Assembly (NCBI GenBank): GCA_002417965.1
Contig: DIDD01000012.1
Location: forward strand, 1-5,906
Length of the DNA: 5,906 nucleotides
From: Veillonellaceae bacterium UBA5809
GTDB lineage: Bacteria > Bacillota > Negativicutes > Veillonellales > Dialisteraceae
Reading direction: 5' to 3'
Shown: one piece after another, positions 1-5,456 of the stretch
Layout: the number at the start of each line of letters is the position of its first letter
Position numbering within the stretch: position 1 is the first letter of the stretch
Position numbers and translations under genes: made by a program
The notes under the pieces: model-generated
What the model was told of the DNA's origin: nothing
Databases searched by the model: none
What the model saw: the letters and a program-made list of their open reading frames with translations, nothing else

Positions 1-148
1 CGTACAGCCCGCAGGAGAAAAGACCGATGACGAAACCGATAAGAGGAAAATAAGACACGCTTTTTCCAAAAGTCTCATCCTTCCATTCCTTCTGCGGAAA
101 AATCCTGATCCGTGTTAAAAACTGCAGTCCGATCAAAAAAGCGTTCAT
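1..148 (-). CDS. cobS: CobS, adenosylcobinamide-GDP ribazoletransferase (N-terminal part only)
   Basis: The first 49 residues are visible and the gene continues past the left edge. The family joins adenosylcobinamide-GDP to alpha-ribazole (or its phosphate), the last main step of cobalamin assembly, as an integral membrane enzyme. What shows this: the opening MNAFLIGLQFLTRI resembles the usual CobS start (hydrophobic stretch, then LQFLTRIP-type motif at residues 8-14). It is followed by a W22 segment and a GKSVSYFPLIGFVIG stretch at 28-42, matching the family's G-x-S-x-x-x-FPLVG-x-x-IG signature that leads into the first membrane span. The ATG at 148 lies 6 bases after an AGGTGA ribosome binding site. 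Another ATG at 152-150 is in a different frame. It follows cbiB by 6 bases and is the fourth visible gene of the cobU-cbiP-cbiB-cobS operon. Identity rests on a short piece, but motif and context agree. Confidence 0.9.
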   Translation of the reverse strand, partial: MNAFLIGLQFLTRIRIFPQKEWKDETFGKSVSYFPLIGFVIGLFSCGLY

Positions 149-154
149 CCATAA

Positions 155-160
155 TCACCT
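155..160 (-). promoter_or_regulatory. Ribosome binding site for cobS overlapping the cbiB stop codon
   Basis: The minus-strand string AGGTGA contains the last sense codon (AGG) and the stop (TGA) of cbiB. It also forms a Shine-Dalgarno core 6 bases before the cobS ATG at 148. A ribosome finishing cbiB would sit on the cobS initiation site, so translational coupling is likely. It also decides the cobS start between two closely spaced ATGs. Confidence 0.7.
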
Positions 161-1117
161 GATTAAAAGAATAAGAGTCTCCGCCGCTATAAAAAGCAGC
201 GTTGCTGTATACATAAGAGCCAGTGTCCTTCCGATATGACCGGCCTCTACAGGCCTGTCGGGATCCCCCATATAGGCCCGGAATTCTGTTTTCCCCTCAT
301 ACTGATTATAACCGCCCAGCCGGATATGAAGAGCCCCGGCTGCCGGCGCTTCCGCATATCCTCCGTTGGGACTGGGATGGAGAGACGCATCCCGTTTCCC
401 GATACGCCATGCATTTCTCCAGTCCTCTCTGAGAAGGAAAGCCGCCGCCGTAAGAAGACAGAACGTAATCCGCGCAGGAATCCAGTTGACTACATCATCC
501 AGACGGGCTGCACAGCGTCCGAAATAAAGATAACGGACATTCCGGTATCCCACCATGGAATCCATGGTATTGGCCGCTCTGTAACAGGCGGCGCCCACCG
601 GTCCCAGCAGAAGGAACCAGAACAAAGGAGAGATCACCCCGTCCACCGTATTTTCGGCGATCGTCTCCACTGCTGCGCGGGAAACCCCGCTTTCATCGAG
701 CCTGTCCGTGTCCCGTCCCACGATCCATGACAGACGCTTCCTGGCGCCTGCCAGATCTCCCTGCTGCAGCAGCTTTTGAATTTCCAGCCCGTCCCGTGCC
801 AGCGAACGGGGTGTAATTGTAAAATACAGAATGACCGCCGATACCGCTCCATAAACCCACGGACCGCCGGAAGCCGCCGCCTCCAGCAGAATCCCTGATA
901 CAGCGCCGGTGACAGACAGAACGGCCAGAACCAGAAGACCGCCTGCCGTCAGCCTGACGGCAGGACTGTCATGAGACAGCGGATAAAGCTTCTCCTCGAG
1001 AAAACTGATCAGACGGCCTATGAGCACTACCGGATGCCAGGCGCTCCTGGGATCCCCGAACACACTGTCCAGAATCAGCGCCGTCAAAGGCACCCATGCA
1101 TAAAAGAAAGAACTCAT
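155..1117 (-). CDS. cbiB: CbiB, adenosylcobinamide-phosphate synthase
   Basis: A complete 320-residue integral membrane protein of normal family length (also called CobD in aerobic-pathway naming). It condenses adenosylcobyric acid with aminopropanol or its phosphate to give adenosylcobinamide (phosphate). Family motifs run in order: LDSVFGDP at 16-23 with HPVVLIGR at 28-35; VGRDT at 133-137; ETIAENTVDGVISPLFW at 151-167; YRAANTMDSMVGYRN at 179-193; ARLDDVVNWIPAR at 204-216; HPSPNGGYAEAPAAGAL at 247-263; and RLGG at 266-269. Hydrophobic stretches near 8-20, 58-80, 87-102, 163-178, 214-229 and 298-319 fit membrane spans. The start ATG overlaps the cbiP stop as ATGA. The ribosome site ahead is weak (GGAT), so translation probably depends on coupling to cbiP. 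No damage or missing motif is seen. Confidence 0.97.
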   Translation of the reverse strand: MSSFFYAWVPLTALILDSVFGDPRSAWHPVVLIGRLISFLEEKLYPLSHDSPAVRLTAGGLLVLAVLSVTGAVSGILLEAAASGGPWVYGAVSAVILYFTITPRSLARDGLEIQKLLQQGDLAGARKRLSWIVGRDTDRLDESGVSRAAVETIAENTVDGVISPLFWFLLLGPVGAACYRAANTMDSMVGYRNVRYLYFGRCAARLDDVVNWIPARITFCLLTAAAFLLREDWRNAWRIGKRDASLHPSPNGGYAEAPAAGALHIRLGGYNQYEGKTEFRAYMGDPDRPVEAGHIGRTLALMYTATLLFIAAETLILLIR

Positions 1118-2640
1118 AACTTTTCATCCAGAATCTCATAGACACGCTTCATGTCAAAATGACGGCGCACTTCATCAGCCAGCCTGTCATACTGGGATTC
1201 CTTATACGGCTTGACACGGAACTGCACGGGAAGAGGCTCCAGTCCCTTTTTGACACGGAGCGCATTGATTACCGACCGGCGCAGGATGTCATTATCCATA
1301 ATTCCGTGACAGTATGTACCGAAAACCTGTCCGTCAGGACTGATGAATCCGTCCTTCAGATCCACCGGTTCACCGCTTCTCGAGGTAATATGGAAAACCG
1401 GCTCAGCCGGCCCCACAGCCCGGGTTTCACCCATATGGATCTCATACGCATGCAGATTTTTTCCTGAAAATTTCATATTCAAAAACGGCAGAGAGTCACA
1501 GCCGCACGTTACCTGATAAGTATTTTTACTCCCCCGCATCGATGTGACCAGCGGGAGAAGACCTACGCCCTCCACTTCATCATTGCTGCTTTCCACATGA
1601 AGGGGATCCATGACCTTCTGCCCCAGCATCTGATAACCTCCGCAGATGCCGATGACAGGAACCCCGCCGGCCGCCAGAGCCCGTATATCCTCCACATAAT
1701 GATGGCGGTGGAGATACAGCAGATCCTCCGTCGTATTTTTGCTGCCCGGAAGCATGACCAGATCAGGCGTGCCGAACGGGTCTCCCTGCTGCACAAAACG
1801 CACGGTGACATCCGGTTCACGGGACAGGGCGTCAAAATCCGTGAAATTGGAAATTTTCGGGGTCTGGATCACGGCAATGCGGATATCACGCATAACTGAC
1901 TCAGACGGCAGATCCTGCAGAGATACAGAATCCTCATCATCAATGCCCAGCTTATCCAGATAGGGAACAACGCCCACCACGGGAATTCCTGTCTTTTCCT
2001 CCAGAAAATCAAGAGCCGGCGTCAGGAGATTGATATCCCCGCGGAATTTATTGATGACCAGTCCCCTGACGAGAGCCCTCTCATCAGGTTCCAGCAGCTC
2101 CAGCGTTCCTACAATAGACGCCAGCGCTCCTCCCCGGTCAATATCCGCGATCAGGAAAACCGGCGCCCGCGCCGTTTTGGCAATCCGCATATTGACAATA
2201 TCATTCTTCTTCAGATTGACTTCTGCAGGACTTCCGGCGCCTTCAATCACCAGCGCTTCAAAATGGGATTCCATATAATCCAGGCTTTCCCGGACCTGTT
2301 TCCAGGCTTCCTGGCTGTAATGATTCTGATATTCAGCCGCACTGTAAGTGCCGATGGCCTTCCCCAGAAGAATCAGCTGGGATGACGCATTGCCCGTAGG
2401 CTTCAGAAGAACGGGATTCATCTGCACAATAGGCTCTGCGCCGGCAGCCTCCGCCTGGGCCACCGTCGACCTTCCGATCTCCCCGCCTGTCCGCGTCACA
2501 TAAGAATTCAATGCCATATTCTGTGCCTTGAACGGCGCCGTACGGTACCCGTCCTGACTCAGAATGCGGCAGAAAGCCGTCGTCAATATACTTTTTCCCA
2601 CATGGGAACTGGTTCCCTGAAACATCATTTTTTTCGGCAT
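1114..2640 (-). CDS. cbiP: CbiP, adenosylcobyric acid synthase (glutamine-hydrolysing)
   Basis: A complete 508-residue cytoplasmic enzyme (CobQ in aerobic-pathway naming). It amidates four side chains of adenosylcobyrinic acid a,c-diamide, using glutamine and ATP. The N-terminal synthetase domain (about 1-230) has a modified P-loop, GTSSHVGKS at 9-17. It also has FKAQNMALNSYVTRTGGEIG at 37-56, NPVLLKPTG at 75-83, VIEGAGSPAEVNL at 131-143 and LIADIDRGGALAS at 163-175. The C-terminal class I glutamine amidotransferase-like domain (about 253-450) has LPGSKNT at 297-303, the nucleophile elbow GICGGYQMLG at 331-340 with likely catalytic Cys333, YEIHMGET at 399-406 and GTYCHGIMDN at 441-450 with likely catalytic His445. 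Length and motif order are normal. The start ATG shares its A with the TAA stop of cobU. A GAGG site lies 10 bases upstream inside the cobU 3' end. An A7 run covers codons 3-5. Confidence 0.98.
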   Translation of the reverse strand: MPKKMMFQGTSSHVGKSILTTAFCRILSQDGYRTAPFKAQNMALNSYVTRTGGEIGRSTVAQAEAAGAEPIVQMNPVLLKPTGNASSQLILLGKAIGTYSAAEYQNHYSQEAWKQVRESLDYMESHFEALVIEGAGSPAEVNLKKNDIVNMRIAKTARAPVFLIADIDRGGALASIVGTLELLEPDERALVRGLVINKFRGDINLLTPALDFLEEKTGIPVVGVVPYLDKLGIDDEDSVSLQDLPSESVMRDIRIAVIQTPKISNFTDFDALSREPDVTVRFVQQGDPFGTPDLVMLPGSKNTTEDLLYLHRHHYVEDIRALAAGGVPVIGICGGYQMLGQKVMDPLHVESSNDEVEGVGLLPLVTSMRGSKNTYQVTCGCDSLPFLNMKFSGKNLHAYEIHMGETRAVGPAEPVFHITSRSGEPVDLKDGFISPDGQVFGTYCHGIMDNDILRRSVINALRVKKGLEPLPVQFRVKPYKESQYDRLADEVRRHFDMKRVYEILDEKL

Positions 2641-3230
2641 TACAAATGCACCTCTCTCCCCTTGAGCTCTGTAGTGATTCCGGCGACGGAAAAGTACACC
2701 TTTTCAGCCCGGGCCGCCACATACTGATTGGCCAGCCCCACCAGATCCCGGTAAACCCGGCTCATGGCATTCGCCGGAACAATTCCCATTCCCAGTTCAT
2801 CCGATACAAAAATCATCTCTCTGCCGGATACTCCCGACAGGGCCCGGAACATGCGGTCCAGATCATCCTGGAGAACCCTCTGGAGCATTTCCAGATCAGC
2901 CACTCCCAGAGTTTCCGTATTTCTTTTCTCCATATGGGCCATCAGGAGATTGCTTACATACATGGTCAGGCAGTCAAAAAGAAAGGCATCAGCCTGCTGC
3001 AGAATGCCGTTCATCATATCTCCGCCGTCTTCCAGAATTTCAAACGTTTTCCATTCCCTGGGACGCCTGTCGCGGTGAATGCGGACACGGTACTCCATTT
3101 CCTCATCCAGCACGCGGCATGTGGCAATATACCCCTTGTTTTTTTTGTCCGAACGGATCAGGAGCTTTTCCGCGAATTCACTTTTTCCGCTTCTGGCTCC
3201 GCCCAGTACCAGAGTAATTTGATTCTCCAT
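2640..3230 (-). CDS. cobU: CobU, adenosylcobinamide kinase / adenosylcobinamide-phosphate guanylyltransferase
   Basis: A complete 196-residue bifunctional enzyme of usual family length. It phosphorylates adenosylcobinamide and then transfers GMP from GTP to make adenosylcobinamide-GDP, the substrate of CobS. The P-loop GGARSGKS lies at 10-17. YIATCRVLDEEM at 34-45 is followed by RIHRDRRPREW at 50-60, in which His52 matches the histidine guanylylated in characterised CobU proteins. DCLTMYVSNLL at 86-96 is the family's D-C-L-T-x-x-x-S-N-L-L motif. VSDELGMGIVPANAMSRVYR at 142-161 is the conserved V-S-x-E-x-G-x-G-I-V-P block. The start is supported by AAAGAGG with 5 bases between GAGG and ATG, and by the P-loop falling at the expected distance from the N-terminus. 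It is the first gene of the minus-strand cobalamin operon. Codons 29-31 contain an A8 run. Confidence 0.97.
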   Translation of the reverse strand: MENQITLVLGGARSGKSEFAEKLLIRSDKKNKGYIATCRVLDEEMEYRVRIHRDRRPREWKTFEILEDGGDMMNGILQQADAFLFDCLTMYVSNLLMAHMEKRNTETLGVADLEMLQRVLQDDLDRMFRALSGVSGREMIFVSDELGMGIVPANAMSRVYRDLVGLANQYVAARAEKVYFSVAGITTELKGREVHL

Positions 3231-3287
3231 AAATGCCTCTTTTTCAGTTCCTGTGCTCCGGACAGAAAAACTGCCCCGGGCGCCTAT
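3231..3287 (-). promoter_or_regulatory. Short leader of the cobU operon, with small competing hairpins
   Basis: This is the predicted untranslated leader from the inferred start point near 3287 to the cobU ATG. It carries the cobU ribosome site (GAGG, complement of 3236-3239). Two small hairpins can be drawn on the transcript. One pairs 3279-3271 with 3265-3258 around a five-U loop, with a bulged base. The other pairs CAGUU at 3273-3269 with AACUG at 3249-3245, and CUGU with ACAG inside it. They share bases and cannot both form. Neither is followed by a U-run, so they are not terminators. No B12-box-like core is seen and the leader is far shorter than a cobalamin riboswitch. Function is unproven. 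Confidence 0.3.
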
Positions 3288-3293
3288 TTATTC

Positions 3294-3323
3294 ATATTAC
3301 CATATTCAGACGAGCAGTGACAA
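3294..3323 (-). promoter_or_regulatory. Predicted promoter of the cobU-cbiP-cbiB-cobS operon
   Basis: On the minus strand a -35 box TTGTCA (3323-3318, five of six matches to TTGACA) is followed after 18 bases by TAATAT (3299-3294, four of six matches). The -10 is preceded by TGG, giving an extended -10 element. Transcription would start near 3287. It is the only good sigma-A-like match I see in the gap ahead of cobU. An 8-base-period direct repeat, CATATT, overlaps this -10 region on the plus strand (3293-3298 and 3301-3306). Confidence 0.55.
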
Positions 3324-3337
3324 TAAAAGAAATCCCG

Positions 3338-3365
3338 TTTTCATCATCCCTTCATATGCTATAAT
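3338..3365 (+). promoter_or_regulatory. Extended -10 promoter of the 120-residue hypothetical gene
   Basis: TGCTATAAT at 3357-3365 is a consensus -10 hexamer (TATAAT, 3360-3365) with a perfect TGn extension. A moderate -35 TTTTCA (3338-3343, four of six matches) lies 16 bases upstream. Transcription would start near 3372, leaving a leader of about 28 bases with GGAGG. Its -35 box lies 14 bases from the -35 of the divergent cobU promoter, so the two promoters are arranged back to back. Confidence 0.75.
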
Positions 3366-3386
3366 AGAACTAAATTCTGATCACGC

Positions 3387-3391
3387 GGAGG
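3387..3391 (+). promoter_or_regulatory. Ribosome binding site (GGAGG) fixing the start of the hypothetical gene
   Basis: GGAGG lies 8 bases before the ATG at 3400. It selects this start over an in-frame ATG at 3253. That upstream ATG lies ahead of the promoter, has no good ribosome site and would add 49 residues of unlikely composition. Confidence 0.8.
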
Positions 3392-3399
3392 CTGAAACA

Positions 3400-3762
3400 A
3401 TGAATCAAACGCAGGATTTATACAAAGTGGATCTCATGCGGACCTTGTGGGAAAACACTTACCGGGGCACCGTTTTTAACTATGAGGGCCGGTACACGGC
3501 GACTGTCAGACTGATTTTGGGCATTCCCATGGACCGGGACAGCGTGCCTGAAAATGCGCCCGTCGTCCATCCTTATGTGACAGTTCTGGTGGAAGATACC
3601 GTGCTGACGCCTTCTGAAGTACTGGACTTTGAAGCCGTCCTGTCGAAAGTGGTCATCCAGCGCACCGCCAGCCAATATTTCCAGCCCGACCGGTGCATCT
3701 TCTTTTATCCCAGTCCGGCTGATGCCGTTCCCGACAAAGAAGAGCCATCCCGTCCCCGTTAA
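3400..3762 (+). CDS. Hypothetical protein, 120 residues, function unknown
   Basis: I do not recognise this protein. It is 120 residues with no signal peptide and no membrane segment, so it is probably cytoplasmic. The N-terminal half has amphipathic and beta-prone stretches (RGTVFNYEGRYTATVRLILG at 22-41). The middle has alternating hydrophobic residues, VHPYVTVLVEDTVLTPSEVL at 56-75. It ends in a charged, proline-rich, probably disordered tail (about 104-120, PSPADAVPDKEEPSRPR). There are no cysteine pairs that would suggest a metal site and no nucleotide-binding motif. Reality of the gene is well supported by a TGCTATAAT promoter, a GGAGG ribosome site 8 bases ahead of ATG, and a strong terminator just after the stop. 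It is monocistronic, divergent from the cobalamin operon and convergent with fakA. Context gives no clear job; co-regulation with cobU through the shared promoter region is possible but not shown. Confidence 0.85.
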   Translation: MNQTQDLYKVDLMRTLWENTYRGTVFNYEGRYTATVRLILGIPMDRDSVPENAPVVHPYVTVLVEDTVLTPSEVLDFEAVLSKVVIQRTASQYFQPDRCIFFYPSPADAVPDKEEPSRPR

Positions 3763-3777
3763 AGGCCCGGGACAATC

Positions 3778-3828
3778 AAAAATTCTCTTTGACCCGCACT
3801 GACAGGCAGGGTCAAAGAGAATTTTTTT
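3778..3828. terminator. Bidirectional intrinsic terminator between the hypothetical gene and fakA
   Basis: Positions 3778-3795 and 3809-3826 are perfectly complementary: 18 bp with a GACCC/GGGTC base and a 13-base loop. Reading plus, the stem ends in a run of seven T (3822-3828). Reading minus, the complement of A3778-A3782 gives five T. The T-tracts partly pair with the opposing A-tracts, as is normal for two-way terminators. It begins 15 bases after the stop of the plus-strand gene and lies 12 bases past the fakA stop, so it can serve both convergent transcripts. Confidence 0.93.
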
Positions 3829-3840
3829 ATGCACCGCCTG

Positions 3841-5445
3841 TCATTCCACAGACAGATACAGGGGATACAGGGGCTGTCCGCCGCTGCACGCCTCAAAAGA
3901 TACGCCGGGATACAGAGAACGGGCCTTCTCCATGAGGGGACGGCACTTTTCTTCAGAAAAATCTTCCCCGTAATACAAAGTCACGATCTCGGAATCAGAA
4001 GATATCAGATTCTTTAAAAGACGGAAAAAGCAGGATGCCAGATCCGGATCGGCAATCACGGGACAGGCAGAACCCAGTCCCATAAAATCGCCCTGATGAA
4101 TCATTGTTCCGTCAACCACACTGTCCCGTACAGCAGAGGTCATTATGGCCGTCTGTATCTCACCGCGGCGCTGTTCCATGTCCGCCGCATTTTCCTCCAG
4201 GCTCCTCTCCCCGGAGAAAGCCATGGCCGCCGCCAGACCCTCCATGGGATTCACCGTCGGAATAATACGCAGCTTTTCACCCATGATCTTCTGCACCTGC
4301 TGGGCGGCAAGAATAATGTTTTTATTATTGGGAAGAATGATATACTTATCCGCACTGCCGTTCGTAATCGCCTCTGAAAGCTCCTGTACGGAAGGATTCA
4401 TGGTCTGTCCTCCGCGGACAATATCACAGCCCAGATTCTTCATGAGAGATTCCCAGCCCTTTCCGGATACCACCGCCAGCATGCCCAGAGGCTTCTTTTC
4501 ACGGTGCAGGCTCATTTCACGGTTCTTATTAAACTGATCCATCATATTGTCGCATTTAATATCATGAAGCGTTCCCCAGTTCGCCGCCATATCCAGAACA
4601 TGGCCCGGGCGCTGGGCATGAATATGCACCTTGATCAGATTGTCCCCTTCGGCGACAATCATGGATTCTCCCCAGGAACTGAGTGCCGTCCGTACTTCCT
4701 TGGCTTTCAGCTTGCAGGGACTGACAATAAATTCCGTGCAGTAGGGATATTCAATGGAAAAAGCCTCTCCCTTGGCTTCCATGCGCTGAATCACAGGCTG
4801 CACCGGCGCCATGGCATCCAGATCGCCCGCTTCCCCCGTCAGTCCGTTAAGACAGCCCTGCAGGAAAAAAAGAAGTCCCTGTCCGCCTGCATCCACCACA
4901 TTGGCGTCCTTCAGCACCTGGAGCTGATCCGGCGTCCGGGCCAGCGCTTCCTCTCCGGACTGGATGGCCGCTTCCAGCACCTTGCTGAAATCCCTTTCCG
5001 TGCGGAGAACTTCCCTCGTACCCTTGGCAATGCCCCTCGCCACAGAAAGAATCGTTCCCTCCACGGGTTTCGTAACCGACCGGTAGGCATAGAGGATGCC
5101 GTACTGGAACGCCTTGCTCATTTCCCCGCAGGTAGCCGTTTTCTTCCCGTGAAGGCCCCGGCTGATGCCATGGATAATCTGGGATAAAATGACGCCGGAA
5201 TTGCCCCGGGCTCCCATAATGGCGCCGGCCGCGGCTTTTTCCGCCAGAATGCCCACTGCCTCATGATCATCCTGACTGATCATGCTGTACATGGAACGCA
5301 GCGTATTCAGCATATTGTTTCCCGTATCACCGTCAGGCACGGGAAACACATTCAGCTGATTGATAATCGTATATTTTTTTTCAACTAACTGATAGGCACC
5401 AGCCAGCATATTCTTAAAACAAATCCCGTCAATCACTGTATACAT
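3841..5445 (-). CDS. fakA: FakA/YloV-type fatty acid kinase, DhaL (DAK2) domain protein
   Basis: A complete 534-residue protein, close to the usual 540-560 of the family. FakA phosphorylates fatty acids held by a FakB (DegV-family) protein, giving acyl-phosphate for phospholipid synthesis through PlsX/PlsY. The N-terminal DhaL kinase domain (about 1-208) has NVFPVPDGDTGNNM at 32-45, whose Asp38 and Asp40 are likely Mg-ATP ligands. It also has GARGNSGVILSQI at 78-90, KPVEGTILSVARG at 126-138 and DANVVDAGGQGLL at 180-192. The middle region (about 220-312) holds Cys236, His274 and His276 (YCTEF and KVHIHA), resembling the zinc site described in staphylococcal FakA. The C-terminal region (about 318-534) has GGQTMNPS at 345-352, LPNNKNIILAAQQ at 371-383 and TVNPMEGLAA at 397-406, typical of YloV proteins. 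IDG at 5-7 sits as in relatives, supporting the start. It follows the DegV-family gene by 11 bases. An A8 run spans codons 22-24. Confidence 0.94.
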   Translation of the reverse strand: MYTVIDGICFKNMLAGAYQLVEKKYTIINQLNVFPVPDGDTGNNMLNTLRSMYSMISQDDHEAVGILAEKAAAGAIMGARGNSGVILSQIIHGISRGLHGKKTATCGEMSKAFQYGILYAYRSVTKPVEGTILSVARGIAKGTREVLRTERDFSKVLEAAIQSGEEALARTPDQLQVLKDANVVDAGGQGLLFFLQGCLNGLTGEAGDLDAMAPVQPVIQRMEAKGEAFSIEYPYCTEFIVSPCKLKAKEVRTALSSWGESMIVAEGDNLIKVHIHAQRPGHVLDMAANWGTLHDIKCDNMMDQFNKNREMSLHREKKPLGMLAVVSGKGWESLMKNLGCDIVRGGQTMNPSVQELSEAITNGSADKYIILPNNKNIILAAQQVQKIMGEKLRIIPTVNPMEGLAAAMAFSGERSLEENAADMEQRRGEIQTAIMTSAVRDSVVDGTMIHQGDFMGLGSACPVIADPDLASCFFRLLKNLISSDSEIVTLYYGEDFSEEKCRPLMEKARSLYPGVSFEACSGGQPLYPLYLSVE

Positions 5446-5456
5446 GTCTTGTCATG

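Noticed and set aside
9..17. His at position 13 of the CbiP P-loop (GTSSHVGKS; residue numbers given) instead of the more familiar Asp or Asn.
   Set aside because: The Gly, Lys and Ser that matter for nucleotide binding are intact, and this position varies within the family.
236..730. A long plus-strand open frame opposite cbiB.
   Set aside because: It is antisense to a fully motif-supported cbiB, has no ribosome site I can support, and its product looks like a shadow translation rich in Arg, Pro and His.
3258..3279. The cobU leader hairpin as an attenuator terminator.
   Set aside because: It is not followed by a T-run on the minus strand; the five T lie in the loop. It cannot work as an intrinsic terminator.
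2646..3320. A 224-codon plus-strand open frame opposite cobU.
   Set aside because: It lies wholly over cobU and its leader, has no promoter or ribosome site, and its composition is that of an antisense shadow.
3253..3399. An in-frame upstream extension of the hypothetical plus-strand gene starting at the ATG at 3253.
   Set aside because: It would start before the TGCTATAAT promoter, lacks a ribosome site and crosses the divergent promoter region. The ATG at 3400 has GGAGG at 8 bases.
4504..5187. A 227-codon plus-strand open frame opposite fakA.
   Set aside because: It is antisense to conserved FakA kinase motifs and is His/Arg-rich without any recognisable domain.
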